Shown here: positions 45,876 through 59,330 of the stretch, in pieces | How the letters are laid out: the number at the start of each line of letters is the position of its first letter | Numbering within the stretch: the first letter of the stretch is position 1 | Source: Manis javanica | Taxonomy: Eukaryota; Chordata; Mammalia; Pholidota; Manidae | Length of the DNA stretch: 64,000 nucleotides | Direction: 5' to 3' | Assembly: GCF_040802235.1 (NCBI RefSeq) | Contig: NC_133167.1 | Span: 43,894,001-43,958,000, forward strand | The notes under the pieces: model-generated | Seen by the model: only the letters and a program-made list of their open reading frames with translations | Told to the model about the DNA's origin: nothing | Database searches by the model: none | Program-made: the position numbers and the translations under genes

Positions 45876-47134
45876 GTTCCTGTCAGGAGACAGTAACCAC
45901 AGAGTAATGAGCAGGGAAGCCTTATAAATCTTTATGGGGAAATTCATGTATATAGGTACATAGATAGGTAGATATGAAGTAATAATTAGTAACAAGGGAT
46001 TAGATACTAAAAAATACAGGAATAGCAGATCCAGAGGCAGCACTAGAGCTGAGCAGAGTGCCCAGGGAAGGAGAAAGCTTGGGAAAGCCCCCCATCCCTA
46101 CTACCTGTGCCCCCAGGCTGAGTCTGACCTTGTGAAGGGAGATGTGACAGTGACTCTCTAGAGACCAAGAAGCTCACTGAGGTGCTGGCAGGCAAGGAGA
46201 AGCCACCCAAGGGGCCTGGAAGAATCTGGGAGCTTCGCCAGAGGAGCCAGCCAGCTCACCCAGGTTCCAGCTGCAGGGTGGCCCCTGAAGTCACTGGGAA
46301 CCTGGCTGGGGCACCGGGAAGCCACCAGCTGAGGTGCTGTTGAGTTAGTGAGAAAGCCAAGAGGGGGACCCACAGGACTGGGAGCTGCCACTGAACCTCT
46401 CTGGGGCTGAGGGCCTCTGGGGTCCCACACTGCAACCAAACACTATCGGATAAAGAACACAGGGATGCACACTGAGCGAGGAAAAGCCCCTTCTTCCTGC
46501 AGTGTCCCTCCAGTAACAAGGTCAACTGGCTAAAGAGAAGTATTTACAGGATCCAGCTCCAGGCTCATTCAGGACAGTGAAGAATGGGCTTGTAACCAAG
46601 AGGCAGAGTTCATAACTGGCATAGGGATACTTAGAAAACAGTATAAAGGTATTTGATACAATGAGCACAATAGAATGGTTTTGCTACACAATAGCTTCCT
46701 AGCTAGATTTTCTCAAAGGAAGTAAGGCTAGAAGAAGTGTTTAATTGTAATAGGAGAGGATGACATCTTGGACTATCTGGCTGGAATCTGTGATAGATTT
46801 TCTTAGTATTTTTCTAATTTCTTAGTCTTGTAGTTGTCATTATTACAACAGACGAACTCATGTCAAAGGGTATCACTTTATAAACACTTGGTGTTGCTTT
46901 CAGTAGTTTGTAACGCATTTGCTAGTTCATTTTTTCCATTCAATTAACATTATTCATTGCAGAAAATTTGAGAAGGTATTTCTGAGCAAAAAAGTTAAAT
47001 TTCTCCTGAGACTAAAAAAAAAGAGAATTTGCTAAATAAATAAAAGCTATGCAGCATGCAGAAGTTGCTAAGTCCTATCTAGCTTATCTCTGGGACTGTA
47101 CTGGCAAAGCCCCTATAAGAGGAGGCCTACCGTA

Positions 47135-47335
47135 GTGCCTAAGAAGGCCTGGATTCAAGGGAGGTAACATACACATGAATCCTGTCTTTGCCTCATACTA
47201 GCTGCTAGGCAGCCTACCCAGCCCCTTTGTGCATCAGTTTCCCCATCTGTAAAATGGGGATAATAATAATACACCTAAATCACAGGGCTGGTGTACTAAG
47301 TAAATTAGTATACAAAGGGCATAGGACAGTACATG
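47135..47335 (+). repeat. MIR SINE
   Basis: 'catcagtttccccatctgta' and 'aaatggggataataataata' are near-consensus MIR. Confidence 0.9.
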
Positions 47336-47602
47336 TTAGTTTTTAACTGGGTAGTTGCTTGGCCAGAACTGCAAACAAAAATGTTCCTAACATACCAAAA
47401 TCAGAAATGTAAGTGGGAGCTAATAGGACAGATTTTTTTAATCCACAGGCCTGAGACATCCTTCCTCTGGGATCATCCTCCCCCTCGATCCCCAGGTCTC
47501 CACTCCGGCCTGTGATGGACAGCTCCAGTGTTTGCTTGCTCATCCACAGTCCCCACTTAGGAGAGGCAGTGATTTTGCTCAGGTTAAATCACCCACTTAA
47601 AG

Positions 47603-47805
47603 CAATGGTTCTCAACTGTGGATGATTGATGCAGTGCCCACCTTCCACTCCCAGGAGACTCTTGGAAATGTCTGGAGACATTTTGACTTGTCCCAACGGT
47701 GGTAGGGGTGCTCGCAATGATGCTGCTCAACATCTCAAACTATGTGGTAAGTCTGCACACAATGAAGAATTAGCCAAACTGTCAACAGTGTCAGCACAGG
47801 AACAC
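47603..47805 (+). mobile_element. MER5A-like hAT-Charlie DNA transposon
   Basis: 'caatggttctcaactgtgga' at the left end, 'gaaatgtctggagacatttt' in the middle and 'caatgaagaattagccaaac' near the right end match the 189-bp MER5A consensus. Confidence 0.85.
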
Positions 47806-50651
47806 CCTCCTCTGGAGGGTGCAAGGGATTTGGAGAAAGTGAACAGAGACAGAGCCAATGAGCAAGGACATACTTCCTTGTTCCTCAAAGGTTCCTGATG
47901 AGTTCAGCCTGGGTTACAAATCCAGTCTGGCCAACCCACCACCTGAGTCTAAATATACAATTTCTGAAGCCTTGGGCGTTTCCTGTCATCTACATAGAAA
48001 CTGAGTACCCACGTCTTCCAAACCAAAAAATCAACAGATGAGTTCTTGAAAGAGCTGCTATTGAAGCAGAATGTCCAAAATGTTAAGAAATCTTGGCAGA
48101 AGGAAGCAATACTTGTCCTTTTCCAACGTCAGCAAATATACTCCCTTTTGCTTTCCATGTGCTTGCCAATGTTAAACAAGTTTAATGTGCTCTCTGTTTG
48201 AATAAACTTCTCCTCTAAGTTTCAAGCCCCTATATTCATTCCTATAGCTGAGCAAAATATTACTAAGGCAATGAAGGCTTCAGGTAAAAGAGGGGAAATG
48301 AAAAGTATGAGAAGCAACATTATCAAATAAAAAGTTGCTAAATAAGCAGGGCAGCACACTGACGGTTACTGTCCAATTCTATTTGTCTTAGCCACAGCCT
48401 ACCTTAGAAACTGTCTAGCTGGCAAAATAGGAAGTGGGTATGCACGGAGGCAACAACTGCCTGTGAACAAAGAAAAATTAGCTTTTTGGTAATAATGTGT
48501 AACAATGTGTGTAAACCATGTGTCTCATGATAACTTCCACTCACAGGACTGTAAGTGAAAATGGCTTCTTTGAGGGCTGTACCACCAACCAAATTCTGTG
48601 ACTATGAAACTCTGAAAACAGCTGGAAACCAACTTTTTTTCTGTTAGCTCTTCATGTTTCCTTTTTTGGCTATTCTACATGCTTGAAATCCTGTGTGCGA
48701 ACTGCAGCCCTCAACAAAGAATCAGTCACCCACCCCTCACTGACTGGTATCAGCAACTTGGTGACAGTTTTCAAGGGAGTTTCCTAGCATATGGAAAATG
48801 ACAGTATTTTCGGTAGCTAAGTTCCTAGTTAACATAGAAATACACGTTAATCAATTGAAGACAGTTTTCATTTACAGTTTTCATTTGCTGTAGTAGAAGC
48901 TTTTCCTTCATTTTACCAAGTTCATACTTCCTGCTTAGTGTCTAACCAACATCCTACAAAATTGAGATTAAATCTACTCAAAACTATTGCAGATATAAGG
49001 CCATCCTTTTCTAAGGCAGCCTCATATTCATATGTTAGCATTCTTCTCTTTACAGAACAATTTACTATCACAAATCTTTGTGCACATTCAAAATGCTATT
49101 TAAATAAAATTTTTCTATCAACAGCTTCTCAGGTAAAGCCAAATATGCTTGTATGTTAATTCCTTCTTTAGAAATCAAAGTAAAGCTGGAAAGAATTATA
49201 CTGTATTTATCCATAGGCTGGGAAGTGAGTCAACAATTTTTTCAGTGGTAGCACTTGGTAAGGAAGTAATAAGGCCCAGCCTGTGAAAGAAAAAGAAATT
49301 GCATCAGCAATTCAGGCAAGAGCATAAAAGCAGGAGAGAAAAAGGAGAGACTGCTTTTCTCTTTCTCTGAAGTCAGCCAGGGTCCACCCACCAGCATCCT
49401 CTCTGGGATCTTGTGAGCTATGTTTTGGAATTACTTTAAAGAACTTGACAAGTTAGGTGCCCATTATGGCCATTGCTAAAGGTAATTGCAGGCATTAGCG
49501 ACACTCATGCTAAGGAACTTGCACTATATCTCCTTTTCTGGCACTATAAACCCTCAGGTCACAAACCTGTTTCCACACCCCTGAAGGTTGCTGTCAGATA
49601 CATTTTCTAAAATAACTGGGGACAGAGGGTTGCCCTAACTCTTCAGAATTTACTGAAGGCCTACCGGGCAGTGCAGATACAGAGGCAAAGCAGTCCCTGT
49701 CTACTAGGAGACAGACATGAAACCCAGTGCTTTCATACCTTCCAGCTCAAAAACTCTAAATATTAAACAAATTTACACCTTTACATCTACTTCCTCCCTC
49801 TAGCTTTTCCTTTGGTCAATGATGCTGTGTCATTCTGCCAAAATCAAATCTGGGACTAGAATGTGTATGTGTGCAGGGGGCATGAGGTGTCATTGAACAG
49901 CCTTCAGTTGATGAACTCATTTTCTTGATCTTTAATAAGAATTGGGAAAGACTACTTTAATTATGTTGTTGTTCTGAATCAAAAAAGAAAAATGAACAAT
50001 TAAGTAGATGAAAATACTTTATAAACTAACATAAGGCAATATTGAAACAAAAACTTATCTAAAACTATAAATGAAACAAACCCTTCTTTTGGTCTCCACT
50101 GCCAGCGTGAGGCTCTCCCCCATACAACAAACCAGTCTGAATCAGGGCAAACCAGTTCTCAACACACAGATCACCGGAAAGGGCATAGTCAGTTATCTTT
50201 TTTATATGAGCAATACATATCCTACTCACCATTAAGACTTTCTATTGTGTCATCTGACTAAACAGCTGCACAAAACTACTTTTCCAAAGCAGTAAAACAG
50301 AATCACTGCCTATAAAGCATGCTTTCCTTTTATTTTTTTTAATTTCCAGCAAGAGCAATGGATTGTGATGAATTTCTCATTTGCAGATTGGTATCAGGAA
50401 AAATGTGCTTTTATGCAAAATTAACTTAACCCCCAAGAACCACACCCAAATAATGTTCAAGTTACTCTAGCAGGCTGAATTTGACTTCACTGCCTGATAC
50501 CTATAAGGGTCCATTTGTCCCTTTCAACCTCAGCTGTACCTTGGTCCAGTAGATATTCCAAAAAAATCAAATATTCTGATAAATGCACTAAATAGACTTC
50601 CCTTAAACTGCGTAATGCAAAGAAATGCAGGCTGTTGACTGAATCACCCGT

Positions 50652-51120
50652 GCATACAGGCAGACCTTGTTTTATGGAGCTACACTTTACCACACTTCCC
50701 AGATACTGTTTCTTACAAATTGAAGGTTTGTGGCAACCCTGCGTCAAGCAAGTCTCCTGGAGGCATTTTTCTGTTCACTTTGTGTCTGTCACATTTTGGT
50801 ATTCTGGCAATAATTCAAACTTTTCCATTATTATTCGTTATGGTGAACTGTGATCTTCACAGTAATGAAGTTGTGGTGATCGTCAGTGATTAAGACTCAC
50901 TGAAAGTTCCAAAGCAGGGTTAGCATTTTTCAGCAATGAAGTATTTTTTAATTATAGTATTTACATTTTTTAAATGCTTAATGCTATTACACTCTCAACA
51001 GACTACAGAACAGTGTCAACATAATACACTGGAAAACCAAAAAATTAATTTGACTTGCTTTATTGCAATGTTCACTTTATTGCTATGGTTTAGAATCAAA
51101 CCTGCAGCATCTCCAAGACA
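50652..51120 (+). mobile_element. Internally deleted Tigger1-like DNA transposon
   Basis: The left end 'caggcagaccttgttttat' with 'acaaattgaaggtttgtggc' 'aaccctgcgtc', and the right end 'tgctttattgcaatgttcac' with 'tttattgctatggtttagaa', match the two ends of Tigger1. The transposase gene is missing, so it is a MITE-like derivative. It would lie within the KCTD18 3' UTR if that UTR is about 1 kb. Confidence 0.85.
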
Positions 51121-51372
51121 CAAATACAAATTCTCTGTAGACAAATAATCACTTACAAGTCGGGAAAATGAGAAGTAAACACAGGCCCAACCACCAGTCT
51201 CCCTCCTCCATTGCTACGCCACAGAATTCATTTTCCCCATCATTATCCTAAATAGAAACATCAGATTTCACCTCCATTTCATCAAAAACAGTGCCATTTA
51301 GGCTGGGCTCTGGGGGCAAACAAGCCCCCGCAGGTCCATGGTTTCCGTCAATCAGCCTTGCCCAGACCATTC

Positions 51373-51847
51373 TCAGCCGGCACGGCCGGGCCTTCGCGGG
51401 GTGACTCTGGGGGACCCCCCAGGCCTCACTGCTGTGCAGGTGGGCGGGGAAGGCCCGGTGGCACGCAGGGGAGTCCGCTTTAGTTCTATCACTCGGGGTA
51501 GGATGGCCTTCTTGTCGGAGAGCAGAATCTTCGTTGGAGGTGGGTGCGTGATCCCATTTTCAGCACCGTTGGTCCCACGGGAAGCTTGCGATTGCCCAGG
51601 CACCCCAGTGTGCCCCAAGGTGGTGGCTTCTGACTGCACAGAGGACTGAACTGCCTTTCCACCTGGTGATGGGCTCACCGATATCCGGGACCAGGCCTGG
51701 AGGGGACTGGCTGGAGACACCTTAACTGAAGCTGAGTTCTTGACTTTGATTTGGGTGCTGGTGGAAGGGCCCAAAAATCTGCCTGGCTTAGGACGAGTCT
51801 TACAGTTCACACCTTCTTCTTCCTCTTCATTGAATGCTATCAGTCGC
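51373..51847 (-). CDS. KCTD18: KCTD18 terminal coding exon
   Basis: On the - strand, acceptor TATTTACAG (51856-51848) precedes the exon start at 51847. The frame begins with the last base of a codon, then RLIAFNEEEEEGVNCKTR, and runs 157 residues to TGA at 51373-51375. KCTD18 is a BTB/T1-domain protein of the KCTD family. This exon encodes only its Ser/Pro/Ala-rich, probably disordered tail; the BTB domain lies in upstream exons, to the right and not seen. The blocks GVNCKTRPKP and STSTQIKVKNSASV agree with the human tail as I recall it. The frame is intact. The tail-to-tail arrangement with SPATS2L matches the human locus. Confidence 0.9.
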
Positions 51848-52559
51848 CTGTAAATACAGAAGCATGTCATTGTCAGCATTGACAGGTTCAGTAACTAAAA
51901 GGTCTCCAAAGTTTACCTTCAGGATGAACAAAAAGCATTTAGTAGAGAATCTGAGTCGAGGTTTAGAGGTACCTCATCTCTCATCTCCCACCAAGATCAA
52001 TAACTAAATCAGCAAGTTTATGAAAGGGTGTTTCAACTTGAATACAAATTCTTTAAAGTCACACATGTTAATACCAATGACGTTAAAATGTGGAGTGTTA
52101 GACTAGACTTATACAACATGTATCACTCGGTTCCCAAGAACCCTGATGTGATTCAGAGGATAACCAGGATTACGTCAAATTATTTTTCTCAGAAAAACAG
52201 TTTCAAGAGATTAACTGAGAAAAGAAGTGGTTTCACAATCAAATAAACTTGAAAACCCACTGCTGCATACTTTACTCTCCTTTTGAAGCTTTAAAATGCA
52301 TATTAACAAATTAAACATTCTGGGAAGGCCTATAGTAAAGACACCTGTTTCATTTTGTTGGATCTGTATTTGCCAATGATGGTGTACCCAGAAAAATAAC
52401 ATTCTGCGGAACACATTTTGGGAACTGCTAGAACAGTCAAACCCATGGTATAATTAAAATGCTTTTTTAATTTGGGAAGTATTAGAGAAAACTTCAAAGA
52501 TTCCTGAACTGAGTTGGCCATTCACTATAAGTCTAAAGGAGAAGCAGTGTTTCAGTTCT

Positions 52560-55500
52560 TAAAATTTCTTTTTATACAACTTATTTAAACTAAAAAACAA
52601 AAACATTCTCCCATTTCTCCCTTCAACCCCTGCCCCTGCTGACCTCTGAAAACTACCAATCAGTTCTCCATATCCATGAGCCTTTTTTTTGGTGGGGGTG
52701 GAGGGGTTATTTATTTTTAGATTCCACATAGAGCCTTATTGTCTTTGTCTAACTTATTTCACTTAGCATAATGCCCTCAAGGTCCATCTATGTTGTTACA
52801 AACAGCAAGATTTCTATGGCTAGTCAATATTCCAGTGCGTGCGTGTGTGCGTGTGTGTGCGCGTGTCTGTGTATGTGTGTGTCCATTTATCATCAATGGA
52901 CATCTAGGTTGTTTCTATATCTTGGCTACTGCAAATAATGCTGCTATGAACATGGAGATGCATATCTTTTCAAGTTAGTATTTACATTTTCTTTGGTTAA
53001 ATACCCAGAATTGGAATTGCTGGATCATACATCATTTTAGTTTTTTTAGGAACCTCCATACTGTTTTCCATAGTGGCTGCAGCAATTTACACTCCCACCA
53101 ACAGTACATAAGGATTCCCTTTTCTCCACATCCTCACCAACATTTGCTATTTTCTGTCCTTTTGATAACAGCCATTCTCACATGTGTGAGGTGGTAGTTC
53201 ATTGTGGTTTCTATTAGCATTTCCCTGATTACTGATGTTAAGCATCTTGTCATGTACCTGTTGGTTATCTGTATGTATGTTTTCTTTGGAAAAATATCTA
53301 TATTCAGATCTTCTGCCCATTTTTAAATCAAACTGCTTTGTTTTTTGTTTTGCTATTGAATTCTTTATATATAGATTTTATATATTGAGAATATATATCT
53401 TCTGATATACAGTTTGCAAAAATTTTTCCCATTCAGGTTGCCTTTTCATTTTGTTGGTGGTTTCCTTTGCTGTACATCAGCTTTTAAGCTTGATGTAGTC
53501 CTACTTTATTTTTTATTTTGGAATCCAAAAAATCACTAAGACCTATGTCAAGGAGCTTAACACCTATGTTTTCTTCTAGTTTTGTGGTTTCAGGTCTTAT
53601 ATTCAAATCTTTAATTCACTTACTTAGTTTTTGTGTATGATGTAAGATAGTAGTCCAGTTTCATTCTTTTGCATGTGGCTGTCCAATTTTACCAACACAA
53701 CTTATTAAACAGACAGTTCTTTTCCCATTGTATATTCTTCGCTCCTTTGTCATAAATTAGTTGACCACATATGTGTGCATCTATATGTGGGCTCTCTTTG
53801 CTGTTCCATTAATCTATGTGTCTATTTTTATATCAATATCACACTGTTTTAGTTACGAGAGTTTTGTAATATACATAGTACCCCCTTATCTGCATTTCCC
53901 TTTCTGCAGTTTCAGTCACCTGCAGTCTGGAAGTATATGATCCTGGACTGACTCCTTTATCATTATGTAATGTCCTTCTTTGTCTCTTATTACTTCCTTT
54001 GTTGTGAAGTCTAATTTGTCTGATACAACTACTGCAACTCCTGCTTTTTTTCTCCCTATTAGTTGCATGATATATCTTTTTCCATCCCTTTACTTTCAGT
54101 CTGTGAATGTCTTTAGGTTTGAAGTAAGTCTCTTCCAGGCAGTATATAGACAGGTCACGTTTTTTTATCCATTTTTCTTTTGATTGGTGCATTCAGACCA
54201 TTTACATTTAGGGTGATATCAATAGGTATGTACTTATTGCCATTGTAGGCTTTAGATTCGTGGTTACCCAAGGTTCAAGGGTAATTCCCTTACTATCTAA
54301 GAGTCTAATTTAACTCACTTAGTATGCTACCAGGATTTTTTTTCCTCCTTCATTATTTATTTATTAGGTAGCATATTCTGTACTCTTTGTCTATTCCTTG
54401 ATTGACTTTAGGGGTAGTCGATTTGATTTTGCATTTGCTTAGTAATTAAGTATTCTACTTTGCTGTGCTTTTATTTCCCCTGGTGACAGCTGTTTAGCTT
54501 TAGGAATACTTCCATCTATAGCAGTCCGTCCAAAATGCACTGTCGAGGTGGTTTGTGGAAGGTAAATTCTCTCAGCTACTGATTATCTGAAAATTATTTA
54601 ATCCCTCCTTAAAATTAAAATGATAACCTTGCTGGGTAATTAATCTTGGTTTGAGGCCCTACTACTTCATTGCATTGAATATACGATGCCACTCCCTTCT
54701 GGTCTGTAAGGTTTCTGTTGGGAAGTCTGATGATAGCCTGATGGTTTTTTCCTTTGTATGTCATCATTTTTCTCTGTCTAGATGCTTTTAAATGTTTGTC
54801 TTTATCTTTGAATACTGCCAATTTAATTATTATATGTCTTGTTGCCTTCCTTGGGTCCCTTGTGTTGGGAGATCCATGCACCTCCATGGTCTGAAAGGCT
54901 ATCTCCTTTCCCACATTGGGGAAGTTTTCAGCAATTACCTCCTCAAAGACACTTTCTATCCATTTTCCTCACTCTTCTTCTGGTCCGTTTGGATTGGTCA
55001 CACAGTTCTCTCAACATTCTCTCATTTGTAGAGATCCTTTTTTCTCTCTGTGCTTCAGCTTCTTTGTATTCCTCTTCTCTAATTTTTATTGCATTTACCA
55101 TCCCTTTTACTACATCTAATCTGCTTTGAAATCCCTCCATTGTTATGTTTCATTTCAGATATGGAATATCTTAATGATTCAAATCTCTGTTCTAAAATCG
55201 TCCCTGAGTTCTTGAATATTTTTCTGTACCTCCATGAGCATGTTTATGATTTTTTATTTTGAACTCTCTTTCAGGAAAACTGGTGAATTCAATTTCATAT
55301 AGCCCTTTTTCTAGTGTTTCTGAGATTTTTGTTTGAACCAGGTTTCTCTGACATTTCTTATTTGTATGTGGTGCCCTCAAATGCCTAGATGCTCTATTCT
55401 CTGGAGCTGCTCAGCCCCTGGAGTGACATCAGGGGTCCCAGTGGAACAGTGCTTGTGCCTAGGGGGACAGAAGGAGCTCTTTCCTGCTTCGCAGCTGTTG

Positions 55501-55990
55501 TGCCTGTCTCCACTGTCAGAACCTGTGGGCTGAGTACACAGGTGTAACCCTATGCACGTTTTGTTTGTAGCTGCAGTTGGCAGGGACTGCTGATTTGCAA
55601 GACAGTGCCAGTAGGCCAGGAGGAAGGAGCAGCAGGTTGTGTATCACAATGGGAGGCCTTGGAGCTGAGCAACTAGGCTGAGAGACGGAGTGTCTGAAGC
55701 TCCTGAAAGTTTCCAAACTGCTGGGCTTCCACCCCCTCCCCGCTCCATTTGTCTTCCTCCTGCCAGTGAGGTGTGGTGGGGAAAGGGCTTGGGTCCCACC
55801 TGATCAAGGCTTTGGTATGTTACTTTGTTTCATGAGATATGCTCTGTTCTTCAGGTGTATGCAGTCTGGTGCAGTCTTCTTTCCTGTTGCTCTTTTAGGA
55901 TTAGTTTTATTAACTATATTTTCATATTATATGTGGTTTTTAGGAGTTCTCTTTCTTACCTCTCATGATGCCATCATGAATCTCTGACTT
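52560..55990 (-). mobile_element. Old L1 with deleted ORF2 centre
   Basis: Read on the - strand: a 5' UTR-like start near 55990, ORF1 pieces (55380-55192, 55140-54943, 54914-54615, with coiled-coil and C-terminal blocks), the endonuclease part of ORF2 (54192 to about 53935), then a jump to the C-terminal third of ORF2 and 3' UTR (about 53880-52560). The RT core is missing. About 55 bp at the junction (53880-53934) are not L1 and resemble the end of a Tigger7-type transposon. Many stops show it is ancient. Confidence 0.85.
52832..52882. repeat. (TG/CG)n microsatellite
   Basis: Alternating gtgcgtgtgtgcgtgtgtgt purine-pyrimidine tract within the L1 3' region. Confidence 0.9.
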
Positions 55991-56276
55991 TCCTTTTTCT
56001 AACTAAAGGTATATTTTAGTAGAATGTTCATGTGCCTCTTTGGCAATGTATTCAATAATGAAATCACTAAATAAATGAGCATTTGAACTTTATGTACTAA
56101 TTTTTTGTAATAAAATGAAAAACTTCCCCAAATTCATTGTTTTTAGAAAAATTCTGTGTTCTTTATCAAATATTCAACTAAATTATGGGTCCCAAATTTT
56201 CATAATACAGGAGACAGCAAATTACCACTCATGGCATAAATCTGGCCAGGCATCTATTTTTGACCAGCCTGCAAAC

Positions 56277-56614
56277 TGTTAGTCAAATAGTGCCGAACCC
56301 CCACACTCCTTGTTCTAAGATGGCAACCGTTAAGTTTCGGTTTCCCTAGATTAGGTTCAGCTTCTCCCTCATGACACAAAAACTCTGTGATGCAGACCAA
56401 TAAACTCCCGCCAGCTGACCCCAACGAGTCCATAAACAATCAGCTCGTGCCAAATGCCTTAACAGGATATATAAGCCAAAGCTCCCCAGCCGGCGCTGCT
56501 GCTCTCTCACTCTCGCGGGCAGCAACCTCGGTGCCACTAAATAAATCTCTTGGTTGGATATTTGCTTCTCAGTGTGGTTGTCTCTTCCCCTAAGGAGCCC
56601 GGTGGTCTTTTACA
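56277..56614 (+). mobile_element. Solo LTR, ERV1-like
   Basis: TG start near 56277, GATATATAAGCC TATA box near 56467, AATAAATCTC poly(A) signal near 56540 and a TTTTACA end. Flanking bases (caaac on both sides) may be the target duplication, but the exact right border is ambiguous. No internal sequence remains. Confidence 0.65.
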
Positions 56615-56879
56615 AACTAAGAATGTTCTCAAAATTTTTAATCATTGAAAAAAATCAAAAGACTAATATTTTGTGATGTGAAAAGTAAATAAAATTCAAA
56701 TTTCACAGTTCATAAATTTTCATTGAGTCATACATAGCCATATTAATTTGTTCATATGTAATCTTTGGCTGCTTTTATGCTCTAAAGGCAGAATGGAATA
56801 GTTTTGACAGAGACTAAATACTTTGCAAATTTTGGTGTTTACTATCTAGCCCTTCACATAAAAAGTTTGCCAACCTGTT

Positions 56880-58870
56880 TTAGTACAACATAAATAGAGT
56901 AAATCACCTCAGAAATCATTCCAATGCCTTGTGGATTTCAAAGACATTCTTCAGGATCAGTGGCTCAAATACAGTTAGTTGTAGAACTTTCAGCTACTAC
57001 AGATTTTATCAGGTAATATGTAATTCAATGTTTGATACTTTTAGCATCTTTTTGATAAGGTTAGCCAAACATGCACAAAGTTTCATTTAACATATGACAT
57101 CTAACACAGAACCTTTTCTGGATTAAGTTTTTTCCTGGGACTTAAATTTATCAATGATTTAAACCACTTTTTCCATAATTTTAATAGCTTCAAGAGGTAA
57201 TTCTGAACTTGATGCTCCTTCCTCTACTAGAGTTGGAGAAAATTGGAAATCTCCTTTACCATGAAAACACATTATCAGAGCGTACATTATTCTAAAGTAC
57301 TAAATCTTTATAGAAGTATGTGAACCAGAGTTTCTTGAAACCACAGTGAATTTCAGTCACTAGTGATTTGCTTATTATCAATTTTTTAAAACATGGATAA
57401 AAGCTTCAATAAAAAACTTTTCAGTAAAAATCTTCTGTTCCATTAAAAGGCAGTTTAAAAGTACGTGACGTCTAGGGCTGGGGAACATCAGTGGTTTGTA
57501 TGGCATCTGTAGGGATACTTTTGACACCACAGTCAGTGTACGCACACTGGTAGAATTCTTCTGAAAACAGGTTTGAACTGGGGTGCCAGTCATTTCTTAT
57601 TAACTGTCATTTTTGAAAGATCTGTATCTATAGGTTTCATGGTTTTATATGATCTTTGAGATCAGATCATTTATTAGAGATTGTTAAACTTGGACTAAAT
57701 TACTAATTAAATAAATTATTAGAAAGTAAAAATTCTATATAATCACATTTTTTCCTCTGGTCTCCATGTCATAAACTGACTGCCTAACTTTATTGGAGAA
57801 AATACAACTTTGTAAATCAAAATTCCCTCAGGTGTTTCTGCTTTAGAGCTGGCTCCCTGTCAAAAAAATTTTAGAAAAAAGAACACATTCTCCAAAATTT
57901 CATGAGTTAGCATTAGGAGAGCTAGTGATTATGATTAACACTCTTTGCTGTTTGGTCCACCTTTTGAACCTTTTAAACATGATCCTTAGATTCCAGTGAC
58001 AACCATGCAGCAGTTGGATCCATGTCACAAAGTAGCAAGTCAACTGATTTGAAAATTTCTTCTAACACTGTACTAGCTATCCATCTTGTTAAATTTTCCT
58101 CATTACTCATGTTCTTATAGTCTTTATGTTCATGTAAAATTATTTATATAAAGGATTTAATAACTTTACTACCAACCATTTCTTTACTGATGACATCTTT
58201 CTTACACACAAAAAGTAACTTGTGTGTAAAGGGTTTTTTTCTTTAATTACATGTCTCATTTTATGCATATATAGTATTTTATCCACAGTAATCACTCATC
58301 TCTAGCTGGTATTCTATCCATAGCTGGCTTTTTTTTGCTTGCGAGGTATTTTATAAACTGATAACGCTTTATCTGCAGGTGGGAAAACCTGATTTCTTAT
58401 ATCTGCAATAAACACTTTTATCTGAATGTCGGAATATACTTGTAATAGTGAACCAATCAAAGTAATAGTGCCATAAAATCCAGCTGGAGTCTCATCTTAA
58501 CTTGCTAACTATTTGGTGAAAATATCCTCCAAAAATTTAGCAGGAAAATTCATGTTCATTTTGTGGTGGTTACTGAGGACTGACTGGTTTACGAGGTACA
58601 CTTTTGTTTCTTTCTCTCATGGCACACAGGTAATATTAGAAGTTGGCATTTTCTCATACCAGTATGTCTATCAGAAATGGTTATTAAACCCTTCTCTTAC
58701 CCAGGTGTTTATCATACTTTCTTTGGCTGTTAGTTTTTTGCTCGGTATTACAAGAGTCATCTTATAGGGCATTATGTTATGCTTTACAAAACATTTTATT
58801 TTCTCAGGGAAGTAAGCATAGTTATATCAGGTATAGGAGCTTCAGTGCCCACCCTGCCGGTGTTGAAGAT
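56880..58870 (-). pseudogene. Possible decayed retrocopy of an unidentified gene
   Basis: On the - strand, three separated stretches (near 58500-58330, 58110-57970 and 57270-57160) translate into protein-like segments, for example one containing FQFSPTLVEEGA and one containing TPAGFYGTITLIGSL. Stops and frameshifts break them. No introns are apparent. I do not recognise the parent gene. The reading is only suggestive. Confidence 0.35.
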
Positions 58871-58892
58871 TTGGAAATCCTGGTCTTAATTC

Positions 58893-58977
58893 GAAGACAC
58901 ACTTTTGACAGAGGTGAAGACACTTTTGACAGAGGTGAAGACACATTTGACAGAGCTGAAGACACCTTTACCAGCAT
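58893..58977 (+). repeat. 21-bp minisatellite, about four units
   Basis: GAAGACACTTTTGACAGAGG-type units at 58893 (23 bp), 58916, 58937 and 58958 (partial). The 21-bp period keeps a reading frame on the + strand (HTFDRGE-like repeat), but no gene context supports translation. Confidence 0.9.
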
Positions 58978-59149
58978 TTTAGATCCTTGTTTGGTAATAC
59001 TGGACTTGGGAATTTCTGTGGATAAAGCAAAAAGTATATGGATATTTATTAGACATTTTAATTGAGGCAGTCACACATACTACAGCATTGGCTATTAAGA
59101 ATTCAGAAATGCACATTTATAAAAGAATTTGCAGGATTTCAAAACCATT

Positions 59150-59330
59150 CACAGAGATTCTTTTGATCCTTCCAACACTCCTATGAAGAAAACAAGAAGA
59201 ATGATATCTTCATTTTGCACACTGAATCTTGGTGAGGTAAAATATTTTGCTTAAGGTCACGAGTAGAAAGTGGCCAGCCTGGGGATAGAGTCTAACTTTC
59301 TGACTTTCATGGTGTCATTATATCTACTGC
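59150..59330 (-). repeat. MIR SINE, reverse orientation
   Basis: 'cttccaacactcctatgaag', 'cttcattttgcacactgaat', 'ttgcttaaggtcacgagtag' follow reversed MIR. Confidence 0.75.

Larger units (their letters stand above)
43999..51372. other. Intergenic sequence between the proviruses and KCTD18
   Basis: Contents seen: a possible exon (44398-44548), a solo LTR (44756-45170), MIRs (45670-45875, 47135-47335), an unclassified old repeat (about 45865-46570), MER5A (47603-47805), an L2 trace (49640-49720), and a Tigger1-like element (50652-51120). 48000-49600 and 49750-50600 show nothing recognisable. Confidence 0.6.

Noticed and set aside
51338-51649. 103-codon ORF on the + strand
   Set aside because: Antisense to the KCTD18 terminal exon, whose frame, splice acceptor and sequence are recognised.
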